Below are positions 1 through 8,429 of a stretch of 35,539 nucleotides of DNA, in pieces. Both the position numbers and the translations under genes were made by a program. The stretch spans positions 1-35,539 of the forward strand of contig RDXO01000030.1 of NCBI GenBank assembly GCA_004292675.1. The letters run 5' to 3'. The notes beneath the pieces are model-generated. The model ran no database searches and was not told the origin of the DNA. It worked only from the letters and a program-made list of their open reading frames with translations. Numbering within the stretch: the stretch's first letter is position 1; every line of letters starts with the position of its first letter. Origin of the DNA: Alphaproteobacteria bacterium. GTDB lineage: Bacteria > Pseudomonadota > Alphaproteobacteria > Rickettsiales > UBA998.

Positions 1-1
1 G

Positions 2-97
2 TTCTTCAAACAAGGTATCCGACGCATCCTCTATGCAGCACTGAACCTCACCACAATCCCAAAACTATGGCATTACGCTAAACTTGTCGGGTGGTAA
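2..97 (+). CDS. C-terminal tail of an unidentified protein (5' end outside window)
   Basis: An open frame enters from the left edge and ends at the TAA at 95-97, giving 31 residues that finish KLWHYAKLVGW. The stretch is basic and aromatic. I do not recognise the family. I considered the end of an IS110-type transposase but could not support it. A family C repeat arm starts 7 bases after the stop, so the repeat directly follows this gene. The frame is chosen because the other two plus frames give less protein-like translations, but 31 residues are weak evidence. Confidence 0.35.
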   Translation, partial: FFKQGIRRILYAALNLTTIPKLWHYAKLVGW

Positions 98-103
98 GTT
101 AAG

Positions 104-316
104 TATATAGCACTACTTGACTTTTTGATGAGCGTAGTCTATGAAAGGAAGGTATCTATATAGTGCTTCCATTATATAATTATCGATCAATCGGCAATTA
201 TATAATGGTAAAAGCACTATAAATCATAGTGTTACAGTCGTTCTTTGACATAAAAAATGAGTAATTTTTTTGTCAACCGACTATAATGTGCAATCAAAAA
301 GTCAAAGTGCTATATC
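104..316. repeat. Palindromic element (family C) split by a composite B+A element
   Basis: The arm at about 106-128 (TATAGCACT, then TTGACTTTTTGAT) is matched in inverted orientation by 293-314 (ATCAAAAAGTCAA, then AGTGCTATA). The arms differ mainly by a two-base gap. Between them lie 30 bases of filler and the whole composite element 159-285, so this looks like one palindrome inserted inside another. The right edge ends one base before the ATG of the LysR gene. This accounts for nearly all of the 98-316 gap. No clear native promoter is left in it. Confidence 0.7.
159..285 (+). repeat. Composite palindromic element B+A, copy 1
   Basis: Hairpin B is 159-221: left arm starts TATAGTGCTT, right arm ends AAGCACTATA, with an internal ATTATATAAT match. 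An 11-base spacer follows (AATCATAGTGT, 222-232). Hairpin A is 233-285: long arm with TTTGACATAAAAAATG, short arm with TTTTTTTGTCAA, ending CGACTATA. The two A arms differ by the same small indels in every copy, so the element has a definable direction. Other copies are at 4310-4435 (same direction) and 12127-12254 (reversed). Confidence 0.8.
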
Positions 317-1210
317 ATGCTTGATTGGGATAAATTACGCGTATTTTATGTGGTCGCACAAACGAAAAACATCACCAAGGCAGGAGAACGGCTGAACGTC
401 AGCCAATCCGCGGTATCACGACAAATTACGGCACTAGAGCATAGTTTGAATACCCCCCTATTTCACCGTCGCGCCCGTGGATTATTGCTCACCGAACAAG
501 GGGAGATTTTGCTCAAAACCGTAAGTGAGTTTTTCCAAAAACTCACTATCACCGAAAATGCCCTCATGGAAGTGTCTGATCGCCCTAAAGGCTTATTGAA
601 GGTCACTACTACCCATGCTTTTGGTGCAACATGGCTCACGCAACAGCTCAAAGAATTTGCAGAACTTTTCCCTGAAATCGCCGTCGAACTCATTTTGGAT
701 GATGCCGAACTTGATCTTAGTATGGGGGATGCCAATATCGCTATCCGCATGTACCCATCGAAAAACCCTGATTTAGTGCAACGCCCCCTTGTGACTATCC
801 ATAGCGGGATTTACGCATCGAACGATTATTTGCGCGTACATGGCATTCCAAAAACCTTGGCAGATTTACGCGATCATAAAATCATGGTCTATCGTGATGC
901 AGGGCTTGGATCAGTGGAACATTATAATTGGCTACAGACAGAAGCAGAAAAGCAAGACGTGCCACTCACCATCAACTTCACCGTGAATAATGTGATGGCA
1001 ATGTTACGTGCCGTGAAAAACGGTATGGGTATTGCGGTGTTACCAGATTATATTGTGGAACGCGCCCGCCATGTCAGCCGTATTGTCGATGAAGTGCAAG
1101 GCGTGCCAATGGATGCCTATATGGTGTATCCATCTGATATGCGTGATTCAAAACGCATCCGCGCCTTCCGCCACTTTTTGCAGCGGAAACTCGCGGAATA
1201 TACGTTCTAA
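317..1210 (+). CDS. LysR-family transcriptional regulator
   Basis: This 297-residue protein has the usual LysR length and layout. A winged helix-turn-helix occupies about residues 4-63 (DKLRVFYVVAQ, then LNVSQSAVSRQITALE), followed by a substrate-binding domain from about residue 90 (LLKVTTTHAFGATW). The inducer and targets are unknown. The adjacent genes are a fragment on the left and clpA on the right (convergent, 15 bases apart), so context does not suggest a regulated operon. The start is firm because the LDWDKLR opening is typical of the family. There is no Shine-Dalgarno match upstream: the bases before the ATG belong to a palindromic repeat. The repeat may therefore have replaced the native leader, or the mRNA may be leaderless. 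Confidence 0.9.
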   Translation: MLDWDKLRVFYVVAQTKNITKAGERLNVSQSAVSRQITALEHSLNTPLFHRRARGLLLTEQGEILLKTVSEFFQKLTITENALMEVSDRPKGLLKVTTTHAFGATWLTQQLKEFAELFPEIAVELILDDAELDLSMGDANIAIRMYPSKNPDLVQRPLVTIHSGIYASNDYLRVHGIPKTLADLRDHKIMVYRDAGLGSVEHYNWLQTEAEKQDVPLTINFTVNNVMAMLRAVKNGMGIAVLPDYIVERARHVSRIVDEVQGVPMDAYMVYPSDMRDSKRIRAFRHFLQRKLAEYTF

Positions 1211-1225
1211 ATCATCAGAGGTTCT

Positions 1226-3580
1226 TTATGCCATCACCAAATCTTTTTTCTTCGTCTTTTTAGGACTCAGAGCTTTGCCTGTGCAATGCAAGGTAAGTGC
1301 ATCATCCCGCAAGCGCACATGCACCACACCACCACCTTTGCTTAATGCACCAAACAGAATCTCATCAGCAAGTGGCTTTTTGATGTTATCCGCAATCAAG
1401 CGTGCCATAGGGCGTGCGCCATTGTCACGGCTATATCCGTTCGTAATCAACCATTGCCGCGCATCTGGATCAAGTACTATAGAGATATTACGCTCACCTA
1501 ATTGCGCTTCAAGACGAACAATAAACTTATCCACCACATGCGCAATAACTTCCTCACTAAGATGGGCGAACGGTATCACAGCATCAAGGCGATTGCGAAA
1601 CTCAGGTGCAAACATCCGCTTCAATGCGTCCGTATCTTCTCCTTCGCGCTTATCACGATTAAAGCCAATGGGAGCGCGTGCCATATCGGATGCACCTGCA
1701 TTACTGGTCATAATCAAGATCACATTACGGAAATCGACCGTGCGCCCATGTTGATCGGTAAGTTTACCATAATCCATGACTTGCAACAAAATGTTGTAAA
1801 TATCAGGATGGGCTTTTTCGATTTCATCCAACAAAACCACCGCATAAGGAGTTTTATTCACGGCATCGGTTAAGATGCCACCCTCCTCATGCCCAACATA
1901 TCCAGGAGGTGCGCCAATCAACGCCGCAACGGAATGTTTTTCCATGTACTCAGACATATCAAAACGTAATAATTCCATACCCATTGCTTTGGCTAGTTGA
2001 CTCGCAACCTCCGTCTTACCCACCCCAGTTGGCCCCGTAAAGAGATAGTTCCCTATTGGCTTCTCTGGCTCACGAAGTCCCGCACGCGCCACCTTAATGG
2101 CACTCGCTAATTGTTCTACGGCTTTATCTTGTCCGAATACACTCAGCTTCAGGGTGGTTTCAAGATTCTTCAGTGTTGTAGCATCATTCATTGTCACATT
2201 TTTCGATGGCATACGCGCCACCTTTGCTACAATCCCTTCAATATCCTTTGGTGAAATGGTTTTCTTGCGTTTTTCAGCAGGGAGCAGCATTTGCGCTGCA
2301 CCTGCTTCATCCAATACATCAATCGCTTTATCAGGCAGTTGACGATCATGGATGTAGCGCGAAGAAAGTTCTACCGCTGCGCGCACGGCAGCAGGAGTAT
2401 AGCGCACTTGATGATGCTCCTCATAATAAGGCTGCAACCCACGCAATATTTTGACAGTTGTCTCAACATCAGGCTCAGCAACATCAATTTTTTGGAAACG
2501 ACGTGCCAGCGCACGGTCTTTTTCCATATGGTTGGTATATTCTCTAAAGGTTGTTGAACCCATGCAACGGAACTTACCCCGCGCAAGTGCAGGCTTCAGC
2601 AAATTACACGCATCCAGCGCACCACCCGAGGTTGATCCTGCACCTATAATGGTATGGATTTCATCGATAAATAATACGGCACTTGGGAGGCGTTCAATTT
2701 CTTTGATCACCGTTTTCATGCGTTCTTCAAAATCACCACGATAACGCGTTCCTGCCATAAGTGATCCCATATCAAGGGAGAAAATCACCGTATTGCGTAA
2801 TACTGAAGGGACTTCTCCGCGCACAATGCGTAGTGCTAGCCCTTCCGCAATAGCTGTTTTTCCTACCCCCGCCTCACCGACATAAAGCGGATTATTTTTG
2901 GTGCGACGTGCTAACACTTGAACGGTACGCTCAATTTCTTCTTCTCGCCCTACCAGTACATCCGTGCGCCCCTCCGCCGCTTTCTTATTGAGGTTCACAC
3001 AATAATTTGCAAGCGCATCGCTCGACTCATCTTCGCTACCGTGCGATCCATGCGATGATGGGGATGATCCCGCTCCAAACGCATTATCATCATCAGGGCT
3101 TATTTTTCTGCTTGGTTCACTTGATCCATGCAAGCGCATATAATCACCATGGCGTACAATCCCGTGTGAGATATAATTCACCACATCCAACCGCGCGAGA
3201 TTCTGTTCTGATAAGAAAAATACCGCATGGGAATCTTTCTCAGAGAACATCGCAACCAGCACATTCGCTCCCGTCACTTCGTGCTTTCCAGCCGATTGCA
3301 CATGAATGGCAGCGCGATGTACGGCACGTTGAAACCCTGCCGTAGGTTTTGCCTCAGCCATGCCATGCACGACAATACCTTGCAAATCATGATGAATGAA
3401 GTGCGTCAATTTACCACGCAAGATGGTGAGATTCACTCCACAGCCATCCATTACTGCATGTGCATCAGGATCATCAAGCAAAGCAAGCAACAAATGTTCC
3501 AAGGTCGCAAATTCATGATTGCGCTCCTTTGCAACACTCAATGCCCGATGTAGTGTGGATTCCAGATTTTTTGATAACAT
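1226..3580 (-). CDS. clpA: ATP-dependent Clp protease ATP-binding subunit ClpA
   Basis: A AAA+ unfoldase that feeds substrates to ClpP in the cytoplasm and accepts N-degron substrates from ClpS. Order of parts: N-domain (about 1-145, with the CLP repeat LATLEHLLLALL-like segment), a Ser/Gly/acidic linker, D1 with Walker A GEAGVGKT and Walker B VLFIDEIH, then D2 with GPTGVGKT and VLLDEIEKAHPD and a C-terminal D2-small domain. At 784 residues it is full length. I prefer the ATG at 3580 because MLSKNLE aligns with the family opening and GAGGG lies 12 bases upstream; the in-frame ATG at 3592 overlaps that GAGGG. clpS lies 139 bases upstream on the same strand, the usual arrangement. No ClpP gene is in the window. 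Confidence 0.97.
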   Translation of the reverse strand: MLSKNLESTLHRALSVAKERNHEFATLEHLLLALLDDPDAHAVMDGCGVNLTILRGKLTHFIHHDLQGIVVHGMAEAKPTAGFQRAVHRAAIHVQSAGKHEVTGANVLVAMFSEKDSHAVFFLSEQNLARLDVVNYISHGIVRHGDYMRLHGSSEPSRKISPDDDNAFGAGSSPSSHGSHGSEDESSDALANYCVNLNKKAAEGRTDVLVGREEEIERTVQVLARRTKNNPLYVGEAGVGKTAIAEGLALRIVRGEVPSVLRNTVIFSLDMGSLMAGTRYRGDFEERMKTVIKEIERLPSAVLFIDEIHTIIGAGSTSGGALDACNLLKPALARGKFRCMGSTTFREYTNHMEKDRALARRFQKIDVAEPDVETTVKILRGLQPYYEEHHQVRYTPAAVRAAVELSSRYIHDRQLPDKAIDVLDEAGAAQMLLPAEKRKKTISPKDIEGIVAKVARMPSKNVTMNDATTLKNLETTLKLSVFGQDKAVEQLASAIKVARAGLREPEKPIGNYLFTGPTGVGKTEVASQLAKAMGMELLRFDMSEYMEKHSVAALIGAPPGYVGHEEGGILTDAVNKTPYAVVLLDEIEKAHPDIYNILLQVMDYGKLTDQHGRTVDFRNVILIMTSNAGASDMARAPIGFNRDKREGEDTDALKRMFAPEFRNRLDAVIPFAHLSEEVIAHVVDKFIVRLEAQLGERNISIVLDPDARQWLITNGYSRDNGARPMARLIADNIKKPLADEILFGALSKGGGVVHVRLRDDALTLHCTGKALSPKKTKKKDLVMA

Positions 3581-3719
3581 ATGATTAAGCATCCCTCATG
3601 CAGTCGTTTTGTGGCATTTCCTCTAAAGCTCCCATGGGGTATAATACTCCATAGACGTGAGGAAAAGATTAATTTCTTGTATCATCTGCGCATGAACGAT
3701 AAACAAAAATGTTTATCTT

Positions 3720-4046
3720 TTATACATCAGGCGTTACTTCGCAACGAAGGGGATAATCATGTTGTTGAGCGATTGCTTCAACGATTTGCGCTTTAGTTTC
3801 CGCTATATCACGCGTAAACACACCGCATACTCCTTTCCCATCATGATGCACTTGCAGCATAACTTGGGTAGCTTGATCTAGAGACATGTGAAATACTTCA
3901 GAAAGCACATGCACCACAAACTCCATAGGAGTAAAATCATCATTTAACATGAGAACTCTAAACATGTTTGGTCTTTGGACATTCGTCTTAGACACGAGAA
4001 GCAGCAAGTCGCCAGAATCTTCTTGTGGGTGAGTCCCCATAGTCAT
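3720..4046 (-). CDS. clpS: ATP-dependent Clp protease adaptor ClpS
   Basis: ClpS binds N-terminal destabilising residues and delivers those proteins to ClpA. The core is complete: PNMFRVLMLNDDFTPMEFVVHVL holds the N-degron pocket, followed by the family helix and the GKGVCGVFTRDIAETKA strand region, ending in the usual RCEVTPD-like tail. The start is uncertain. The frame is open to 4130 (136 residues), but ATG 4046 (or 4040) gives 108 residues, closer to family size. Neither has a strong Shine-Dalgarno; a GAAGGG lies about 15 bases before 4046. The gene precedes clpA on the same strand with 139 bases between, which supports a shared function and probably a shared transcript. Confidence 0.93.
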   Translation of the reverse strand: MTMGTHPQEDSGDLLLLVSKTNVQRPNMFRVLMLNDDFTPMEFVVHVLSEVFHMSLDQATQVMLQVHHDGKGVCGVFTRDIAETKAQIVEAIAQQHDYPLRCEVTPDV

Positions 4047-4309
4047 GCTCAGAGTGTTATACCCTTCAAGACTAGGAAAACACTCATTGTTATAACTCTT
4101 ATGTGTTTTCTTTGTCTGTATATACATCATGCCACGAAAACGATAAAATCACGTTAAAACCCTATTTCTAAAGTATGTAGATCAAATAAAATATAGTTGC
4201 AAACATTGTGCCAATGTTATGCCAATGACGATTCTATATTCTATTGCACTGCATATAAACATATTTTACATAGTTTGTCATGCTTTTTTTAGTTAATGCC
4301 CCGCATCTT

Positions 4310-4435
4310 CATAGTGCTTTGACACCATAATTACCTATTTTCCAAGATAATTATAGTGTCAAAAAGCACTATATTCCATATACTTATAGTCGTTTCTTGA
4401 CATAAAAATGAGACATTTTTTGTCAAACGACTATA
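4310..4435 (+). repeat. Composite palindromic element B+A, copy 2
   Basis: Hairpin B is 4310-4373 (CATAGTGCTTTGACAC at the left, GTGTCAAAAAGCACTATA at the right). The 11-base spacer is TTCCATATACT (4374-4384). Hairpin A is 4385-4435 (TATAGTCGTTTCTTGACA to TGTCAAACGACTATA). A is nearly identical to the other copies, whereas B keeps its ends but has a different stem middle. It lies in the 345-base gap between the clpS 5' side and the 3' end of the glycosyltransferase. The rest of that gap (4131-4309) is A+T-rich with nothing I can name, apart from whatever promoter serves clpS. Confidence 0.8.
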
Positions 4436-4475
4436 TCACCAAAAAACCAAACTGCACAGTCTTTATCCAACAAGT

Positions 4476-5459
4476 TTAGTAACGCGATGCCCCAGCACTC
4501 CCCATACGCCCACGCAATGCATCGCCAATACCGTGCCAAATCGCCTTAATTTTTGCAAAGCGATTCGCCTCAAAACAACTGATTTTGAACAAATCATACG
4601 CAATGGCGCACAAATCAAACAGCACATAGCACGGAAATGCCCCCCCATGCTTTAACCATAGGCGCACACGATTGCGATAGATATAATAACGGCGCATCGG
4701 TTGATGATTCGTTGTAGTGATGGTGCTACCAAGTATATGATGATCATAACATGCACCCAAACGATGCAATAAATGCGCATCACGCACGGCAAGAATCTTC
4801 CTGCCCGAACGTAAAACACGCAAGCTAAAGTCAAAATCCACATTATCAATACATAAGGATTCATCCATCGCACCAATTTCTGCACATACGGCGGTGGGAA
4901 TAAGCGAACCAGAGGCAATGGCAAGCATCACATCATCAAATATAGCACGATCCTCAAACGGTGTGCGCACATAACGCCACCGCGAACGCATCCGCACATA
5001 GCGCGCTACACGGGTCGATTGTTGCTCAATGAGATTCGGTACAATCATACCAATCGGTTGATAGGAGGCGTGGTAATGATGCCGCAACAACATCTGCGCC
5101 ACCATGCCCTCCTTCGCAATGCTATCATGATCCATAAGCATTACCCACTCATAGCCATGCATACACGCATAATGAATCCCCAGATTTTGTGCCTTCGCAA
5201 GATTATTATGGGCATGTTCAATAATATGACAACGCTGTGGGTGCGCATGGGCAAATTGCCACAGATAGGTGCATGTCGCATCGGAAGAAGCATTATCAAT
5301 AATAACAATATGTTCCACTTGATTCACAATAGAATCAAGCACATGCAGCACGTCTTGCCCGCGATTATGCGTCACCACAACGGCACAAATGCCACGATGC
5401 GCGACAGCATCATCCGATACGGCATCTAAGGGAGAAGTGGGAAGGCGTGATAAATTCAT
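4476..5459 (-). CDS. Family 2 glycosyltransferase (rhamnosyltransferase-like)
   Basis: Probably transfers a sugar from a nucleotide donor onto a surface polysaccharide or lipid-linked acceptor at the cytoplasmic face of the membrane. The GT-A fold signature is near the N-terminus (CAVVVTHNRG, then HIVIIDNASSDAT), with the metal-binding MLMDHDS (DxD type) around residue 110 and a later VDFDFSLRVLRSG segment like rhamnosyltransferases. The substrate cannot be read from sequence. The start is ATG 5459, which has AGAAGGTGT immediately upstream; an upstream in-frame start at 5477 lacks this. It stands alone between a repeat and the divergent rpmF, with no other glycan genes nearby. Confidence 0.88.
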   Translation of the reverse strand: MNLSRLPTSPLDAVSDDAVAHRGICAVVVTHNRGQDVLHVLDSIVNQVEHIVIIDNASSDATCTYLWQFAHAHPQRCHIIEHAHNNLAKAQNLGIHYACMHGYEWVMLMDHDSIAKEGMVAQMLLRHHYHASYQPIGMIVPNLIEQQSTRVARYVRMRSRWRYVRTPFEDRAIFDDVMLAIASGSLIPTAVCAEIGAMDESLCIDNVDFDFSLRVLRSGRKILAVRDAHLLHRLGACYDHHILGSTITTTNHQPMRRYYIYRNRVRLWLKHGGAFPCYVLFDLCAIAYDLFKISCFEANRFAKIKAIWHGIGDALRGRMGSAGASRY

Positions 5460-5580
5460 ACACCTTCTATACCACAACTAAAAAAACTTCGCAATCACTT
5501 GATTTACTACTGGATTTATTCATCACATTCGCTATAGTGTCTCATTCTTAACATAGTATCTTTTTTATGGAGATTATCCC

Positions 5581-5763
5581 ATGGCTGTACCTAAAAGAAA
5601 AACGTCCCCTTCACGTCGCGGTATGCGTCGCGCCCATGATGCACTTGGTAGTGTAATGGTTTCAGAAGACCAAACGACTGGTTCAATCAAGCGTCCGCAT
5701 CATGTGAGCCCAGATGGATTTTATCGTGGTCGTCAAGTGACGACGGATCGCGTCAACATCTAG
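5581..5763 (+). CDS. rpmF: 50S ribosomal protein L32
   Basis: Small basic ribosomal protein of 60 residues, with the invariant opening [20 protein letters not shown] and the family's conserved [14 protein letters not shown] end. It lacks the Cys pairs of zinc-binding L32 forms, as is normal for proteobacteria. A GGAG lies 8 bases before the ATG. It heads a plus-strand set with plsX (15 bases downstream) and fabH. This rpmF-plsX-fabH order is widely conserved and couples ribosome and phospholipid synthesis. Confidence 0.97.
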   Translation: MAVPKRKTSPSRRGMRRAHDALGSVMVSEDQTTGSIKRPHHVSPDGFYRGRQVTTDRVNI

Positions 5764-5778
5764 GCCTTGTGCGCGCAC

Positions 5779-6858
5779 ATGACCAATCAGCTTCCTCTTG
5801 CGATTGATGCTATGGGTGGTGATAGAGCTCCGAAAATTGTGATTCGGGGGCTTAAGATCATGCATCATAAGCAACCTCATCGTCGGTTTATGTTGTTTGG
5901 CAACGAAAAGGTGCTGAATCGCTATTTCATGAAAAAATCACTGCATAAATTGCGTGCTTGTTGTGAAATCGTGCATACAGATGTTGTGGTTTCAAGCCAT
6001 GAAAAACCTTCCGTTGCCTTGCGTCAGGCCAAGAACAGCTCTATGCGCTTAGCGATTGAAGCTGTGCGTGATGGCAAGGCTTCAGGCGTTGTTTCTTCAG
6101 GCAATACGGGGGCATTTATGGCGTTATCCAAGATGGTGCTGAAAACCCTCCCCCACGTCTCACGCCCTGCGATTGTTGGGTTGATGCCTAATCGTGGCAG
6201 TAGTATTGTGATGCTTGACATTGGCGCAAATGTGCAGTGCGACGCAACGGATTTATATCAGTTTGCGTTAATGGGAGAGGCTTTTTCCCGCATCATCCTA
6301 AACGAAACAAGCCCACGTGTTGGTTTGCTCAATATTGGCTCGGAAGAAATGAAGGGGCATGAAACGCTGCATCTCGCGTCAGAAATGCTAAAACAAAACC
6401 ATGCCTTGAATTATGTCGGTTATGTTGAGGGTAATGATATTTGCAATGGCAACATTAATGTTGTCGTGACTGATGGATTTACAGGCAATGTCTCACTGAA
6501 AACTTTGGAAGGCACAGCACGTTATTTCTCGCAAGAATTAAAACGCGTCTTTGTCGGTTCATGGACAGGGAAACTTAGCTATCTACTTGCGAAATCAGCG
6601 TTCGTTGTGATGAAGCGACGGCTCGATCCACGGCGTTATAATGGCGCGATGTTTCTAGGATTAAACGGTATCGCCGTGAAAAGCCATGGCGGTGCAGATG
6701 GTTATGCTTTTTATCATGCGATGAAAACAGCCTATATCCTCATTGATGAACAAATTAACACGCGCTTGGTTGAAGAGCTAAGTCGCTATGATCTCTTATT
6801 TGGTCGCCCAGAGGATCAGGGAAGCGCAGGCACATTAATGGTAGGACAAGACGCATGA
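5779..6858 (+). CDS. plsX: Phosphate acyltransferase PlsX
   Basis: Makes acyl-phosphate from acyl-ACP, the donor for PlsY in phospholipid synthesis; a peripheral membrane enzyme. The N-terminal LAIDAMGGDRAP motif is the PlsX hallmark, followed by SSGNTGAFMALSKMVLKT, IGANVQCDATDLYQFALMG and DGFTGNVSLKTLEGTA. At 359 residues it is full length. The frame can be read from a TTG at 5767, but ATG 5779 gives the expected N-terminus just before the conserved motif. The stop overlaps the fabH start (ATGA), indicating translational coupling. A transmembrane-like stretch is not evident. Confidence 0.97.
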   Translation: MTNQLPLAIDAMGGDRAPKIVIRGLKIMHHKQPHRRFMLFGNEKVLNRYFMKKSLHKLRACCEIVHTDVVVSSHEKPSVALRQAKNSSMRLAIEAVRDGKASGVVSSGNTGAFMALSKMVLKTLPHVSRPAIVGLMPNRGSSIVMLDIGANVQCDATDLYQFALMGEAFSRIILNETSPRVGLLNIGSEEMKGHETLHLASEMLKQNHALNYVGYVEGNDICNGNINVVVTDGFTGNVSLKTLEGTARYFSQELKRVFVGSWTGKLSYLLAKSAFVVMKRRLDPRRYNGAMFLGLNGIAVKSHGGADGYAFYHAMKTAYILIDEQINTRLVEELSRYDLLFGRPEDQGSAGTLMVGQDA

Positions 6859-7847
6859 ATCATACGGCGCACGAAGCACCCATGCTGATCGGGGGAAATA
6901 GAATCATTGGTGTAGGATCATATCTTCCCAAGCGTAGCGTAAGCAATGCGATGATCGCCCAAACACTTGATACTACGGATGAGTGGATTCGTGAACGCAC
7001 AGGCATTACACAGCGTCATATTGCTGCCGAAGGTGAATATACTTCACATCTTGCTGCTGCTGCCGCACAGGCTGCATTAGCCGAGGCAGGGGTTGAAGCG
7101 CATGAAATTGATCTGATTATCATTGCAACCGCAACGCCAGATACCTCCTTTCCTTCTACCGCAACGCATGTACAAAAATTGCTTGGTGCGTCCCGTGCCG
7201 TGGCAATGGATGTAAACGCTGCATGTGCTGGTTTTGTCTATGCCCTACATGTCGCAAATGCACTCATGCATCACATAGGCTATCGTCATACGCTTGTGAT
7301 TGGGGCAGAAACCATGTCCCGCGTTACTGACTGGAACGATCGTCGTACCGCTATTTTGTTCGGTGACGGAGCGGGTGCATGTGTTCTACGTGCAACCAAT
7401 GAACGAACACGTGGTATCCTTACTAGCACGATCGCCTCAGATGGCACCTATACAGATCTACTGCACACCGATGGCGGAGTATCCACAACGCAAACAGCAG
7501 GCGTATTATTTATGGAGGGCAAAGAAGTGTTTCGTCATGCCGTCGAAAAAATGTGCCAATCTGTTGAGCTATGTTGCGCACGTGCAGGCATTACACCGAA
7601 GCAACTACGCTTATTAGTACCGCATCAAGCCAATGCACGCATTTTGGCTGCATGTGCAAAACGCCTTGGTTTGCAGGATCATCAATGCGTCATGTCTGTT
7701 GAGCATCACGCCAATACCTCCGCCGCCTCTATTCCTTTAGCACTTGATTTTGCCAAAAAAAATGTTATATTAGAGCAGGGTGATTATGTGATATTCACAG
7801 CTCTTGGGGCGGGCTTTACATGGGGGTCGTGCTTAGTGCGTTGGTAA
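6855..7847 (+). CDS. fabH: Beta-ketoacyl-ACP synthase III (FabH)
   Basis: Condenses acetyl-CoA with malonyl-ACP to begin fatty-acid synthesis. The thiolase-fold catalytic triad is complete: Cys124 in NAACAGF, His about 256 in VPHQANARI, and Asn about 286 in HHANTSAAS. The N-terminal GVGSYLPKRSVSN and TTDEWIRERTGI segments are typical. The length is 330 residues, about ten longer at the N-terminus than E. coli FabH; an internal Met10 is an alternative start. However, GGTAGGA precedes the ATG that overlaps the plsX stop, so the coupled start is preferred. ihfA follows after 156 bases, a common alphaproteobacterial order. Confidence 0.97.
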   Translation: MNHTAHEAPMLIGGNRIIGVGSYLPKRSVSNAMIAQTLDTTDEWIRERTGITQRHIAAEGEYTSHLAAAAAQAALAEAGVEAHEIDLIIIATATPDTSFPSTATHVQKLLGASRAVAMDVNAACAGFVYALHVANALMHHIGYRHTLVIGAETMSRVTDWNDRRTAILFGDGAGACVLRATNERTRGILTSTIASDGTYTDLLHTDGGVSTTQTAGVLFMEGKEVFRHAVEKMCQSVELCCARAGITPKQLRLLVPHQANARILAACAKRLGLQDHQCVMSVEHHANTSAASIPLALDFAKKNVILEQGDYVIFTALGAGFTWGSCLVRW

Positions 7848-7862
7848 TCACATAGAATAGAT

Positions 7863-7942
7863 TATAGTGCTTGGTATCAAGTACAAAAACTAAAGCGATA
7901 GCGCATATAGTCCTTTGACTATAAATCATATAGTTATATAGA
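7863..7942. repeat. Degenerate CTATA-type palindromic element
   Basis: The fabH-ihfA gap holds TATAGTGCTT at 7863, then a perfect short hairpin TATAGTC-CTTT-GACTATA (7906-7923), then AATCATATAGT (11 bases, resembling the composite spacer of copy 1), then TATATAGAGTACTT. The order end, short hairpin, 11-base spacer, second element recalls the B+A composite, but the stems are much decayed. The relationship is inferred from the ends and the spacer only. The region also has to contain any promoter for ihfA. Confidence 0.4.
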
Positions 7943-8003
7943 GTACTTCATTTGTGAGGTAACTACGTCACGTCAACCATTTACAATAATAAGGAAAAAA
8001 TAT

Positions 8004-8306
8004 ATGGCTGGATATACTGTTACACGTGCGGATCTCTCTCATGCGGTCTATCAAGAATTGGGCGTTCCACTAGCGGAAGCAAGTGATATGGTGGATGCAT
8101 TTTTTGAAGAAATATCAGAAGCATTGGCAAAACATGAAGAAGTGAAATTATCATCCTTCGGTACATTTGGTATTCGTCACAAAAAAGCACGGATTGGTCG
8201 TAATCCAAAAACGGGCGTAGAGGTTGTGATTACTCCACGTTCGGTTCTATCGTTCACGACATCCAACTTACTCAAAAAACGTATTAATAAAACGCTAAAC
8301 AGCTAA
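8004..8306 (+). CDS. ihfA: Integration host factor subunit alpha
   Basis: DNA-bending nucleoid protein that pairs with IhfB. At 100 residues, it is a typical HU/IHF fold with the VKLSSFGTFGIRHKKARIGRNPKTG beta-arm region; the intercalating Pro is residue 68 in the RNPKTG tip. The assignment to alpha rather than HU rests on the N-terminal TVTRADLSHAVYQELG and on the position after fabH. AAGGA precedes the ATG by 8 bases. A strong terminator follows at 8373. In relatives a MerR-type gene often comes next; here the next gene is on the opposite strand. Confidence 0.94.
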   Translation: MAGYTVTRADLSHAVYQELGVPLAEASDMVDAFFEEISEALAKHEEVKLSSFGTFGIRHKKARIGRNPKTGVEVVITPRSVLSFTTSNLLKKRINKTLNS

Positions 8307-8316
8307 GTGCGTTGTC

Positions 8317-8340
8317 TATAGTGCTACCATTATACACTTC
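8317..8340. repeat. Solitary left arm of repeat family B
   Basis: TATAGTGCTACCATTATA at 8317 matches the left arm of hairpin B in copy 1 (TATAGTGCTTCCATTATA) with one difference in 18 bases. No matching right arm is seen before the terminator at 8373. It begins 10 bases after the ihfA stop. Confidence 0.5.
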
Positions 8341-8372
8341 CAACTCTACCGTGAGTTAGAACATATCTAGGC

Positions 8373-8402
8373 AAAAAACACCTCACCTTGAGGTGTTTTT
8401 TT
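8373..8402 (+). terminator. Rho-independent terminator after ihfA
   Basis: Stem AACACCTCA / TGAGGTGTT with a CCT loop, preceded by an A run and followed by seven Ts. The A run on the other side makes it potentially bidirectional, so it may also end the minus-strand ribH-dcd-metG-HEPN run, which finishes at 8430. Confidence 0.92.
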
Positions 8403-8429
8403 ATGCTATAGTCATCGCACATTTAGATA

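Noticed and set aside
2..97. End of an IS110-type transposase
   Set aside because: The basic/aromatic tail does not show a convincing match to that family, so no mobile element is claimed.
1032..1754. A 240-codon plus frame over the lysR end and clpA
   Set aside because: It is antisense to clpA and out of frame with lysR; the translation has no recognisable domain.
3698..3717. Hairpin GATAAAC/GTTTATC beyond the clpS stop
   Set aside because: Weak A+T-rich 7-base stem with no T tract on the relevant strand; it cannot be told from chance.
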